Source of the DNA: Pirellulales bacterium
Lineage (GTDB): Bacteria; Planctomycetota; Planctomycetia; Pirellulales; Thermoguttaceae
Length of the DNA: 32,328 nucleotides
NCBI GenBank assembly: GCA_016933425.1
Contig: JAFGAY010000285.1
Span: forward strand, 1 to 32,328
Direction of reading: 5' to 3'
Under the pieces are notes generated by a model that was not told the origin of the DNA, made no database searches, and saw only the letters and a list, made by a program, of their open reading frames with translations. Positions 1 to 6,331 of the stretch are shown here, piece by piece. The translations under genes and the position numbers were made by a program. The stretch's first letter is position 1. Each line of letters starts with the position of its first letter.

Positions 1-82
1 GGAGGGCAAGGGACTCGAACCCTCAACCGGCAAGCCGGCACCTGATTTCGAGTCAGGCTGCTAACCAATTCGCGTACCCTCC
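1..82 (-). tRNA. tRNA-Ser(CGA)
   Basis: Read on the minus strand, the segment folds into a class II tRNA. The acceptor stem GGAGGGT pairs with GCCCTCC (one T-G wobble). The anticodon arm is CCTGA-CTCGAAA-TCAGG, giving anticodon CGA, which reads UCG serine codons. A long variable arm (TGCCGGCTTGCCGG) is typical of tRNA-Ser, and the T loop contains GGTTCGAGTCC. The window begins exactly at the last acceptor base, so the discriminator base and any encoded CCA lie outside. Its promoter is seen just upstream. Confidence 0.97.
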
Positions 83-399
83 GGCCGTCTTGGATCAGTC
101 TACCCCCCAATGGCCCTGAGGACAAGGTGGTCGCCGGGGGTTTCGCGGGACTTTCGCGCGGCTGGGGGTGCGTCCGCGACGGGGGTGGTCTAATGGCCTA
201 ATGGTCCGTTGTCCCTGTCGTTGCGGTCGTCGGCCGATTTGCAACCGCGACGAGATAACCTAGAGTTAGGCGACCGGATTTCACCAAGGCCAATCCACCC
301 GAGGGAGGCCGGTGCATTTGGCGCGAAAACTTCTTTCGGCCTATTCGGTAAAATGCACAGGGTCCCCATTAACCGACAACTCCGGCGAAGGAGTCCAGC
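83..399. other. intergenic region, tRNA-Ser to CBS gene
   Basis: Apart from the tRNA promoter, no gene is supported here. The listed ORFs overlap each other in several frames and lack recognisable content. A -10-like TAAAAT lies at 349-354 upstream of the CBS gene but has no matching -35 box. Confidence 0.6.
97..125 (-). promoter_or_regulatory. sigma70-type promoter of tRNA-Ser
   Basis: On the minus strand TTGTCC (-35) is followed after 17 nt by TAGACT (-10), and the tRNA 5' end lies 14 nt further on. Each box matches 4 of 6 consensus positions; the ideal spacing and position support the call. Confidence 0.5.
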
Positions 400-933
400 A
401 TGGATCATGCGGCGGCCAAGCAGCGTCAGATTCTCGACGCCCTGGAGGACCTCGAACGACTGGCCCAGCAAGGCGATTTGCTTGTTGGGCAAATAATGAC
501 GGGCCGACCCAGTTGCATCAGGCCCGACACGCCGGCCGTGGAGCTGATTCGGCTGTTCCACGCCAGGCAATTTCGCCATCTGCTGGTGGTCGACGACGAA
601 AACCTGCTGGTCGGGGTTGTCAGCGATCGGGACGTGTTGCGATGCCTTGGGCCGAACAAATCGCCCGACCCTTCGGTTCTCGACGGCATCACGGCCGGCG
701 CTCTCATGAGTAGCGATTTGGTCACGGTAACGCCGGGCACGTCGCTCAAAAAGGCGGTGAGCCTGATGATCGACCAGGGGATCAGTTGTCTTCCGGTGCA
801 GGTCGATTCAACGCTGGTGGGCATTCTGACCAATACGGATTTGAACGTTCTCCTGCTGGCCCTGATGCAAACCCTACCTTGGGCATCATCGGCAGAACCG
901 GTCAAAACGGCCCTCGCGGACTCATGCCATTGA
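400..933 (+). CDS. CBS-domain-pair protein
   Basis: This 177-residue soluble protein consists almost entirely of two CBS domains, at about residues 30-83 (starting DLLVGQIMTGRP, with HLLVVDDENLLVGVVSDRDV) and 100-153 (GALMSSDLVTVTPGTS, then LVGILTNTDL). CBS pairs (Bateman modules) bind adenosine nucleotides or S-adenosylmethionine and usually regulate a partner protein. No catalytic domain is fused here, so the ligand and partner are unknown. The ATG start has GAAGGAG about 7 nt upstream. A short N-terminal helix (residues 1-28) precedes the first domain. The gene stands alone between the tRNA and a small hypothetical gene. Confidence 0.88.
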   Translation: MDHAAAKQRQILDALEDLERLAQQGDLLVGQIMTGRPSCIRPDTPAVELIRLFHARQFRHLLVVDDENLLVGVVSDRDVLRCLGPNKSPDPSVLDGITAGALMSSDLVTVTPGTSLKKAVSLMIDQGISCLPVQVDSTLVGILTNTDLNVLLLALMQTLPWASSAEPVKTALADSCH

Positions 934-1135
934 CCGACTATCGCGCCGCTTGTAGCGAGCATGGCTATGGTAGTCGATCTCCCGATTCTTGCGGATAGTC
1001 TCGCTGTGTGGCGGCCGACAGAATCTTTCGGCTCTCGGCGTCCGCCGGGCCGATAGTCCGCATAGTCCAACCGTGGGTTTGCCGGTGATCACGGGACGCC
1101 GGTCGAAAATCATGACGAAGCAAACGGAAGAAGCC

Positions 1136-1465
1136 ATGAACAAAAAAGACACGTTCCGCGTTGTTACCCGGGGAACCGACGGCAAGATTCTTATCCGCGA
1201 TTATGAGAACGAGAACGCGCTGCTCCGTCGCCACATCCAAATCGGCGTCGACGATTGCAGCACCGATCTGGCGTTGCGAGGGCTTCCCGTTTTTCGCGGG
1301 CTGATTGGTCCGATTCCCGAGGGAGCCAACGTCATTCGCTACGAATCGCCCGAGGTCTTCGAGACGCTCACCAAGGAATGGACGGTCGAAAAGCCGCAAC
1401 GCCGCGCTTCCCGTCCCCGAGGCCGGCAACATACGGCCGCCTCGAGCACGACGACCAGTTCCTGA
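1136..1465 (+). CDS. small hypothetical protein
   Basis: No family was recognised. The ORF could begin further upstream (989 or ATG 1112), but ATG 1136 (MNKKDTFRVVTRG) has GGAAG about 8 nt upstream and starts where the protein looks structured. The product is about 109 residues and soluble. The central part (residues about 5-85) has mixed hydrophobic and charged composition, while the tail is low-complexity Arg/Ser/Thr (RRASRPRGRQHTAASSTTTSS region). The stop codon is followed after 5 nt by four GRGATTR heptamers. It is probably real, but function cannot be stated. Confidence 0.5.
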   Translation: MNKKDTFRVVTRGTDGKILIRDYENENALLRRHIQIGVDDCSTDLALRGLPVFRGLIGPIPEGANVIRYESPEVFETLTKEWTVEKPQRRASRPRGRQHTAASSTTTSS

Positions 1466-1470
1466 ACCGA

Positions 1471-1498
1471 GGGATTGGGGATTAGAGATTAGGGATTA
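1471..1498 (+). repeat. four tandem heptamers GRGATTR
   Basis: The units are GGGATTG, GGGATTA, GAGATTA and GGGATTA, beginning 5 nt after the stop codon at 1465. A second four-unit array of the same heptamer lies at 3726-3753. Confidence 0.85.
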
Positions 1499-1545
1499 GC
1501 AGGCGCGGCGGGACGGCGCCTCGATAATCATCTCTCGAAAACCAT

Positions 1546-2175
1546 CTATCGCCGCGTCGTGGTCGAGCTGCGCCATGCGGTGCTCGTGCCTTGGCGCGGC
1601 GGATCGCTTTCGAGCCGCGCGATGCTGCCGATCGGGCCCGAGGCGCTGTTGATCGGCACAAGCCCGGCCGTCATGGCCGGCTGGGTCCAAGGCGTGGCCG
1701 TGTTGGCCGGACCACTCACCGCCACGCGACTGATGATCTCCTGCTCGACCATCCGTTGCCGGGTGACCGGTACATGGACGGTGCGCGTCTCGGGCACGAG
1801 CCGCCGGCTGACCGTTGGGATTTTCGTTGTCTCGGTCGATCGTTCCCAGCGCGTGCTCGGCACGTAGCGATAGGCCAAATACGGCTTGGCCAGCGGATTC
1901 CAGCGATTCACCCAAAACGCTTCCCAGCGATATTCAGTGACGGGGGTCCATCGTTCGCGCACCGTGTCGCGCAGCTCGGTGACCGTCTCCTCGCGATAAA
2001 CGGTTTGGGTCGCGGCTTCGCTCCGCGTTTCGACGACCGGCTGCTGAACCACGCGTCGCGTTTCGCGATAAGTGACGCCGTCCTTCTCGAAATAGCGGAC
2101 TTCCTCGTTCGCCCCGGCCCAGGAACCAATGGAACAAATCGCCAGCGCCAAGGGGAGTAACCGATGAATGATCAT
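1546..2175 (-). CDS. secreted Arg/Glu/Val-rich planctomycete-type protein
   Basis: The 209-residue product has a clear signal peptide (MIIHRLLPLALAICSIGSWAGA). The mature part is rich in Arg, Glu, Thr and Val with repeated ETR/VPVT-like phrases (PVVETRSEAATQTVYREETV, KIPTVSRRLVPETRTVHVPV) and one aromatic stretch (YRWEAFWVNRWNPLAKPYL). Such extracytoplasmic proteins are familiar in planctomycete genomes but have no assigned role. The ATG at 2175 was preferred to the longer ORF because it has GTGGAG about 8 nt upstream and directly starts the signal peptide. The last 20 residues are low-complexity and Arg/Ser/Thr-rich. It stands alone on the minus strand. Confidence 0.75.
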   Translation of the reverse strand: MIIHRLLPLALAICSIGSWAGANEEVRYFEKDGVTYRETRRVVQQPVVETRSEAATQTVYREETVTELRDTVRERWTPVTEYRWEAFWVNRWNPLAKPYLAYRYVPSTRWERSTETTKIPTVSRRLVPETRTVHVPVTRQRMVEQEIISRVAVSGPANTATPWTQPAMTAGLVPINSASGPIGSIARLESDPPRQGTSTAWRSSTTTRR

Positions 2176-2503
2176 TTGACATTCTCCACGAACAGGCAGC
2201 GCGCGGCCGACGCGCGAGACGACTATTGCCCTTCGAAGCAAACCGTTCGGCCGTCGTGCAAATTCGTTGACCGACGACGACAACGCGCGAAAAAGAGAAC
2301 CCGTACCTCGCTGTGAGGGCATCTCTTTCTCGACCCGTGTCGCGTCGGCCGGAAACACGAAAACCGCCCGGCGTCCTTTCGTCTAATCGGTACATTCGGC
2401 GTGACGGCATTAGCCGGCAAAGTTTCCCCGTGAAAAAAGGGAGTCATCCCCCCCTTCCCCCGGGGCCTTGTCAAAGCTCGCCAAATCCGACATCTTGAAC
2501 CGT
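2176..2503. other. intergenic region between divergent genes
   Basis: This region lies between the secreted protein (minus) and the Trm112-like gene (plus) and would hold both promoters, but no convincing -35/-10 pair was seen. Near 2430-2465 a run reads ccccgtgaaaaaagggagt and then polyC. It resembles half of the purine/pyrimidine-rich repeat at 2809-2840. Confidence 0.5.
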
Positions 2504-2791
2504 ATGATGTTCGATCCATCGCTGCTCGACCTGCTCGTTTGCCCCGAAAACCAGGCGCCGCTGGCCGTGGCCGACGACGCCCTGCTGGCCCAGGTAAACC
2601 AGGCTATCGGCCAAGGCCGCCTCAAAACGCGGGCCGGACGCGAACTGGTCGAACCGCTCGCCGGAGGGCTGGTCCGCGCGGACCGGGCGTGGCTCTACCC
2701 GATCGTCGACGGAATCCCCATCCTGCTGGTGGACGAGGCGATTGCACTGGACCCAATTTCACCGGAGGAGAAGAGGGCCGGCTCCTTTTGA
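2504..2791 (+). CDS. Trm112/UPF0434-like protein
   Basis: This 95-residue protein starts MMFDPSLLDLLVCPENQAPL and ends with YPIVDGIPILLVDEAIAL. These are the two conserved blocks of the Trm112/UPF0434 (YcaR-like) family, small zinc-ribbon-like proteins of which the eukaryotic and archaeal members activate methyltransferases. Only one Cys remains in the N-terminal block (VCPENQ) where other members often carry CPxC, so metal binding is doubtful. An insert of about 25 residues separates the two blocks. The start is ATG 2504 (or ATG 2507); the ORF-track start at TTG 2468 adds nothing conserved. Confidence 0.8.
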   Translation: MMFDPSLLDLLVCPENQAPLAVADDALLAQVNQAIGQGRLKTRAGRELVEPLAGGLVRADRAWLYPIVDGIPILLVDEAIALDPISPEEKRAGSF

Positions 2792-2808
2792 GCGAAGAGC
2801 CCGACGGG

Positions 2809-2840
2809 CCTTTTGCGGGCAAAAGGCGTCTGTCCCCCCC
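2809..2840 (+). repeat. palindromic CCTTTTG-cggg-CAAAAGG element
   Basis: A perfect 7-bp stem (ccttttg / caaaagg) is followed by a C-run and then T7 in the gap between the Trm112-like gene and the HIT gene. On the minus strand it reads as GGGGGACAGACG followed by the hairpin, similar to repeats I recall from planctomycete intergenic DNA. The T-run is too far from the stem for a standard terminator. Confidence 0.45.
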
Positions 2841-2878
2841 GTTTTTTTCCGGGCCAAATGCCCAGGAGACTTTGCGAC

Positions 2879-3223
2879 ATGGCCGAACCAACCATCTTCA
2901 AACGGATCATCGATCGCGAAATTCCGGCCAAGATCGTTTATGAAGACGATTTTTGCCTGGCTTTCGAGGACATCAATCCACGGGCGCCGGTCCATTTGAT
3001 TCTCATTCCGAAGCAAGAAATCGCTTCGGTCGATGCGATTTCGCCGGAGGACGTGCCGGTGGTGGGCCACCTCCTGCTGGCCGCGCGAACCATTGCCCAA
3101 CAACTGGGACTGACCAACGGCTATCGACTGGTGACAAACTGCGGCAAGGACGCGGGCCAGGAGGTAATGCACCTTCACTTCCACCTTTTGGCCGGCCGTC
3201 CTTTTTCTTGGCCGCCGGGTTGA
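2879..3223 (+). CDS. HIT-family nucleotide-binding hydrolase
   Basis: This 114-residue protein covers the full length of the HINT/PKCI branch of the histidine triad family. The active-site triad HLHFHLL is at residues 98-104. Other family blocks are visible: IFKRIIDREIPAKIVYEDD at the N-terminus, HLILIPKQEI near residue 40, and GYRLVTNCGKDAGQEV. Family members hydrolyse AMP or purine phosphoramidates in the cytoplasm; the physiological substrate cannot be deduced. The ATG at 2879 was chosen because it starts the conserved MAEPTIF and has AGGAG about 10 nt upstream; the longer ORF begins in repeat DNA. The hydrogenase protease follows 32 nt downstream. Confidence 0.93.
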   Translation: MAEPTIFKRIIDREIPAKIVYEDDFCLAFEDINPRAPVHLILIPKQEIASVDAISPEDVPVVGHLLLAARTIAQQLGLTNGYRLVTNCGKDAGQEVMHLHFHLLAGRPFSWPPG

Positions 3224-3255
3224 ATCGGAAAACCGTGACAAAGAAGACACCTTGG

Positions 3256-3747
3256 ATGAAGACGCTTGTTCTCGGATTGGGTAATCCTCTGGTCGCCGAC
3301 GACAGCGTCGGTTTGCGCGTCGCCGCCGAACTGAAGTCCCGGCTGGCCGACCGCCCCGACGTCGAGGTGGGCGAGGACTACTGGGGCGGCCTCCGCTTGA
3401 TGGAACGAATGATCGGCTTCGACCGCGTGATTGTGGTTGACGCCATTTGCACGGGCTCGCCCCCGGGCACGATCCACCGGCTCACGCCCGAGGGAATTCC
3501 CACGCAGAAGAGCAATTCGGCCCACGACCTGTCGTTGCCGATGGCCTTGGCGTTGGGCCGCCAGGCCGAGGCTGCCTTGCCCCGCGACGAGCACATCCGC
3601 TTGATCGGCGTCGAAGCCGAAGACGTATTGAGCTTCAGCGAGGAGTGCACGCCCGCCGTGGCCGCGGCCATTCCCCGGGCCGTGGAAGTTGTACTCGAAG
3701 AGCTAAAGAACCTTGATAGCCAAGAGGGATTAGAGATTGGGGATTAG
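3256..3747 (+). CDS. hydrogenase maturation endopeptidase (HyaD/HybD family)
   Basis: The 163-residue product carries the protease-family motifs LGLGNPLVADDSVGLRV (GNxLxxDDxxG, N-terminus), VIVVDAICTGSPPG (Asp expected to contact nickel) and SAHDLSL (conserved His). Members cleave the C-terminal extension of the [NiFe]-hydrogenase large subunit after nickel insertion. No large subunit is in the window. ATG 3256 starts the conserved strand; an in-frame GTG at 3235 is an alternative, and neither has a strong Shine-Dalgarno. The last residues (QEGLEIGD) are encoded by a heptamer repeat, and the stop codon lies inside it, so the natural C-terminus may have been altered by repeat insertion. Confidence 0.9.
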   Translation: MKTLVLGLGNPLVADDSVGLRVAAELKSRLADRPDVEVGEDYWGGLRLMERMIGFDRVIVVDAICTGSPPGTIHRLTPEGIPTQKSNSAHDLSLPMALALGRQAEAALPRDEHIRLIGVEAEDVLSFSEECTPAVAAAIPRAVEVVLEELKNLDSQEGLEIGD

Positions 3748-3756
3748 GGATTGGGG
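3726..3756 (+). repeat. four tandem heptamers GRGATTR overlapping a stop codon
   Basis: The units are GGGATTA, GAGATTG, GGGATTA and GGGATTG plus GGG. This is the same unit as at 1471-1498. The array contributes the last codons and the stop (3745-3747) of the hydrogenase maturation protease. Confidence 0.85.
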
Positions 3757-3815
3757 CGTGTTTGAACTCGGGTTTGTCATCTCAATAACCCCTAACCTTC
3801 AATTCGTACTCGCCT

Positions 3816-4163
3816 ATGCACGAACTGTCCATCGTCGAAAGCCTGATTGAACAAGTCCAGCACGAGATTAATCGCTCGGGCCACGAGGGGCGCGTCGTCC
3901 GGCTGGATATTACCATTGGGCGGCTCTCGGGGGTGAACGCCGACTCGATCCGGTTTGCCTTCGAGTTGCTTTCGCCCGACACGCTGTTGGCCGACGCCGA
4001 TCTGCGCATCACCCAACCAAAGGCTGTTTGCCACTGTAAGGCGTGCGAGGCCCGGACGGAAATCGACGAATTGGTCGCCGCCTGTCCGGCGTGTGGAAGC
4101 GGGCGAATCACCATGGAGGGCGGCCAGGATTTATTGCTGGAAAGCATAGAATTAGAGGACTGA
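3816..4163 (+). CDS. hypA: hydrogenase nickel-incorporation protein HypA
   Basis: This 115-residue protein has the invariant MHE N-terminus (His2 is a nickel ligand in the family) followed by LSIVESLIEQV. Its C-terminal zinc site consists of two CxxC pairs (CKAC and CPAC, about residues 75-95). HypA delivers nickel to [NiFe]-hydrogenase precursors together with HypB. It lies 68 nt after the protease gene and 13 nt before hypB, so hypA and hypB are almost certainly cotranscribed. The length is normal for the family. Confidence 0.95.
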   Translation: MHELSIVESLIEQVQHEINRSGHEGRVVRLDITIGRLSGVNADSIRFAFELLSPDTLLADADLRITQPKAVCHCKACEARTEIDELVAACPACGSGRITMEGGQDLLLESIELED

Positions 4164-4176
4164 AGAGGAGAAACCC

Positions 4177-4845
4177 GTGAAAATCATCGCTGCCAAAAAA
4201 ATCCTGAAGGCCAACGAAGAGCTTGCCGGAAAAAACCGGGCCCGGTTCAACCAGGCGGGCATTCTAACGATCAACATGGTCGGTTCGCCCGGCTGTGGAA
4301 AAACGACGTTTCTCGAGGCGCTCGTCGCCCGGCTCGCCGGCCGCGCCGCGCCGGCCGTGATCGAGGGCGACCTGGCCAGCACGATCGACGCGCAGCGGAT
4401 TGAGAAATTGGGCGTGCCGGTCGTGCAAATCAATACCGAGGGAGCGTGCCATCTCGACGCCTCAATGGTCGCCGCGGCCTGTGATAGCCTCGAACTCGAC
4501 GGCGTCGACCTATTAGTCATTGAAAACGTCGGCAATCTGGTTTGCACGGCCGGATTCGACCTGGGCGAGCACCTGCGCATCGTCCTGCTGAGCACGAGCG
4601 AGGGCGACGACAAGGTGGCCAAGTATCCGACCATCTTTCAGAAGTCGGACGCCTTGCTGGTGACCAAAATCGACCTGCTCTCGCATGGCGATTTCGACGT
4701 CGATCGGGTCGCGGCCGACATGAAGCGGCTCGCCCCCAACGGGCGGATCTTCCACCTTTCGGCCCGAACCGGCGAAGGTGTCCAGCAAGTGGCCGACTGG
4801 CTCCTGGGAAAATCCCGCCGCCGTGAGGGCGGACTTGCCGGTTAG
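4177..4845 (+). CDS. hypB: hydrogenase nickel-incorporation GTPase HypB
   Basis: The 222-residue SIMIBI-class GTPase shows a P-loop at residues 36-44 (GSPGCGKTT), EGDLAST after it, the metal-site segment TEGACHLDA, NVGNLVC with the second conserved Cys, and a TKIDLL guanine-recognition motif. It drives GTP-dependent nickel transfer during hydrogenase maturation. The N-terminal CxxCGC or His-rich nickel-storage extension of some HypB proteins is absent. The start is GTG at 4177, preceded by GAGGAG about 8 nt upstream. It is the last gene of the group; no hypC, D, E or F is visible in the window. Confidence 0.96.
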   Translation: MKIIAAKKILKANEELAGKNRARFNQAGILTINMVGSPGCGKTTFLEALVARLAGRAAPAVIEGDLASTIDAQRIEKLGVPVVQINTEGACHLDASMVAAACDSLELDGVDLLVIENVGNLVCTAGFDLGEHLRIVLLSTSEGDDKVAKYPTIFQKSDALLVTKIDLLSHGDFDVDRVAADMKRLAPNGRIFHLSARTGEGVQQVADWLLGKSRRREGGLAG

Positions 4846-4878
4846 AATCCGCGTCAATAAGTTAACGATTTTTCAAGA

Positions 4879-4945
4879 AACACTAATTCACCCTGATCCA
4901 CGCTAATGGAAAGAGAATCAGTGGGGATCAGCGAGAATCAGCGTT
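4879..4945. repeat. period-10 imperfect inverted repeat (29-nt arms)
   Basis: The left arm 4879-4907 consists of CTRATYCACS-like decamers and the right arm 4917-4945 of ATCAGYGRGR-like decamers, separated by ggaaagaga. On the minus strand RNA, 25 of 29 positions can pair, three of them G-U; on the plus strand those three become A-C mismatches. Confidence 0.75.
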
Positions 4946-4961
4946 CCTTTTTCCTTAACAC

Positions 4962-5002
4962 GTTAGCCGTCTAAAGTATTTCGACAAACAAAACGTTTGT
5001 CG
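4962..5002. repeat. GTTAGCCG sequence with CGACAAAC hairpin
   Basis: GTTAGCCG (4962-4969), the conserved head of the 26-nt palindromes at 5968 and 6017, is followed by an unrelated perfect 8-bp hairpin (cgacaaac, loop aaaac, gtttgtcg) at 4982-5002. Confidence 0.5.
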
Positions 5003-5080
5003 GGCCTACGCCATGGGGCAAATCTTGGAAGTCCTGGAAGTGGTTTGGGCAATACCACCGAAATGCTTCCTATTTGACCC

Positions 5081-5108
5081 CCTCCGTGTCTCCGGTGCCT
5101 CTGTGGTG
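5081..5108. repeat. dispersed-type motif (ctccgtgtctccggtgcctc)
   Basis: The segment is close to a short motif that I recall as recurring between genes in several bacterial phyla. Only one copy is present in the window, so the call rests on recollection. Confidence 0.3.
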
Positions 5109-5353
5109 GGAAATCGTGGTTCGTAGGACAAAAAGGAGGAGGGCCGGCTCCATTCAGTCTGTGCCGCTTGTGCCGAATATTCGCTAAATGCGGCTGGTAG
5201 GGCCTGCCGATGGATGTATTACGGGAACGCCCGGCTTCCCCGCGCCCGCCGTTGGCCGGACCGTTTGTCCCGTTGACCCAAAGTACCGAGAAGGCCGTGC
5301 CGGCACATTCCGGCGGGCCCCATCCGAGCATCCCATTTCCAGGGGGAAAATTC

Positions 5354-5680
5354 ATGATTCGCCGAACCATGCTGGTGCTGCTGTGCGCGGCCGCCGTCGT
5401 CGCGCTGGTCAGTGCGTCGGATGCCCAGGCCCAGCAAGCCTATGGGCGTCAGTGGGGCCAATCCTACAATACCCAGGATTGGAACCGTTTTTACCACTAT
5501 CCCTACGTCTATTATCCCCAGAATTTCTGGGGAACGGACTACTACCGAAGCAGCGACAGTCTCTACTATCGCTATCCGCCCGAGATGCGCATTCCCGTCT
5601 ACAACAAGCAGTGGCACAACTATTACCCACAAGATCGCGCCTACCATCAGGGCCACCAGTTCATTCTCGACGTGTTTTGA
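5354..5680 (+). CDS. small secreted Tyr-rich planctomycete-type protein
   Basis: This 108-residue protein has a signal peptide (RRTMLVLLCAAAVVALVSAS, cleavage likely near AQAQQ) and a mature part extremely rich in Tyr, with Asn, Trp and Pro (NRFYHYPYVYYPQNFWG, SLYYRYPPEMRIPVYNKQWH). I recall close relatives in Pirellulaceae genomes, sometimes annotated without basis as calmodulin-binding proteins; no function is established. It is likely periplasmic or surface-associated, where a Tyr-rich composition might allow cross-linking. ATG 5354 with AGGGGGAAAA upstream is preferred over the longer ORF because it starts the signal peptide. A strong terminator follows at 5808-5858. Confidence 0.85.
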   Translation: MIRRTMLVLLCAAAVVALVSASDAQAQQAYGRQWGQSYNTQDWNRFYHYPYVYYPQNFWGTDYYRSSDSLYYRYPPEMRIPVYNKQWHNYYPQDRAYHQGHQFILDVF

Positions 5681-5807
5681 GAAAAACAGCGTCCTGGACC
5701 CAAGAAGGACTCGGCTTCGACAATCACATCCATTCCGGCCAGACCGCCCAGCGCGGATCCGGCATGGAACCCGGCTTCGGCCATTCATCATATTGCTTGC
5801 TCAATAG

Positions 5808-5858
5808 AAAGCCTTGCGCGGGCACGTTCCTTCGATCGTGCGGCGCAAGGCTTTTTTT
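5808..5858 (+). terminator. intrinsic terminator after the Tyr-rich protein gene
   Basis: The stem gccttgcgc (5811-5819) pairs with gcgcaaggc (5843-5851), extended inside by gcacg/cgtgc and outside by aaa/ttt, followed by seven T residues (5852-5858). It lies about 130 nt after the stop codon. Confidence 0.9.
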
Positions 5859-5967
5859 CATGGCCCGGCCCGTGATGCACGGCTTGTCGATACGGTCACG
5901 CTCTTTGCATGGGTCGCGTTGGATTCCACCAAATTTGGCAACACATCAGCCGAATGACGAAAACCTT

Positions 5968-6042
5968 GTTAGCCGTCGAGCCTGCTCGACGTTTGTCCGA
6001 ATTAGTAAGGCATGTGAACGCCGCGCGGGCGCGGCGGCTAAC
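5968..6042. repeat. REPIN-like inverted pair of 26-nt palindromes
   Basis: Copy A (5968-5993) and copy B (6017-6042, opposite orientation) share the head GTTAGCCG, the tail CGTT and a GC-rich hairpin, and flank a 23-nt spacer. Copy A has T-A and A-T pairs where copy B has C-G and C-G, so both stems are fully paired despite four stem substitutions. A third copy, identical to A, lies inverted at 19416-19441. Confidence 0.85.
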
Positions 6043-6159
6043 TGCATTCTTGCCGAATCACTTCAGACCGGCTGAAATATTACCATTTTTTGATTATTGC
6101 TTCAGGTGGAAAAGATCCCCCTAACATTGGTTATGGTTGGGGCAGAATAGCGAGTATAT

Positions 6160-6287
6160 GCACGGCAAAAGTGCGGATTTTTAGGGCTGGGCGAAAAAGA
6201 CGCACTGATAGGTGACTTTGGCACTAGTCAAAAAAACCCAAAATCCGAAAAAGGGCCCCCGATTTAAGGGTTGAGCCGCCGGGTTTT
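6160..6287 (+). ncRNA. candidate structured leader or small RNA
   Basis: One hairpin (6171-6205) has stem gtgcg/cgcac, tandem G-A/A-G mismatches, then ttttt/aaaaa around an 11-nt loop. It competes with a smaller gcac/gtgc hairpin at 6160-6174. A second stem aaaaccc/gggtttt (6233-6239 with 6281-6287) encloses aaatc/gattt (6241-6245 with 6261-6265). A terminator follows at 6332. No known riboswitch class was recognised, and the structures were drawn by eye. Confidence 0.25.
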
Positions 6288-6298
6288 GTGACGATAAT
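6271..6298 (+). promoter_or_regulatory. possible promoter overlapping a GATAATTATC palindrome
   Basis: TTGAGC (-35) and GATAAT (-10, 5 of 6 consensus) are 16 nt apart. The -10 box is half of a perfect 10-bp palindrome (6293-6302), which could be an operator. A start near 6305 would place the terminator at 6332 in the leader of the NuoN/M-like operon. Confidence 0.35.
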
Positions 6299-6331
6299 TA
6301 TCATGTGTGGGGGATTTCCCTCACCATCTCG

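Larger units (their letters stand above)
4846..5353. other. repeat-rich intergenic region
   Basis: The overlapping ORFs here cover repeat DNA and are not supported. It contains a 67-nt period-10 inverted repeat (4879-4945), a GTTAGCCG sequence plus hairpin (4962-5002), a run resembling dispersed motifs (5081-5108) and a GGAGGGCCGGCTCC segment (5146-5160, shared with 2772 nearby). No clear promoter for the downstream secreted protein was identified. Confidence 0.7.

Noticed and set aside
4830-4875. Possible terminator after hypB (gcgga/tccgc then ttttt)
   Set aside because: The 5-bp stem overlaps the stop codon and the T-run lies too far downstream.
4963-5370. 135-residue minus-strand ORF in the hypB downstream gap
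   Set aside because: It reads through repeat DNA and the start of the Tyr-rich protein gene, with low-complexity Pro/Arg/His and no ribosome site.
5188-6075. 295-residue plus-strand ORF
   Set aside because: It overlaps the better-supported Tyr-rich secreted gene in another frame and runs through an intrinsic terminator and palindromic repeats.
6143-6230. Resemblance to a GEMM (cyclic-di-GMP) riboswitch from GCACGGCAAAA and GACGCA
   Set aside because: The conserved GEMM core, tetraloop-receptor and P1 pairing could not be completed, so similarity is limited to short words.
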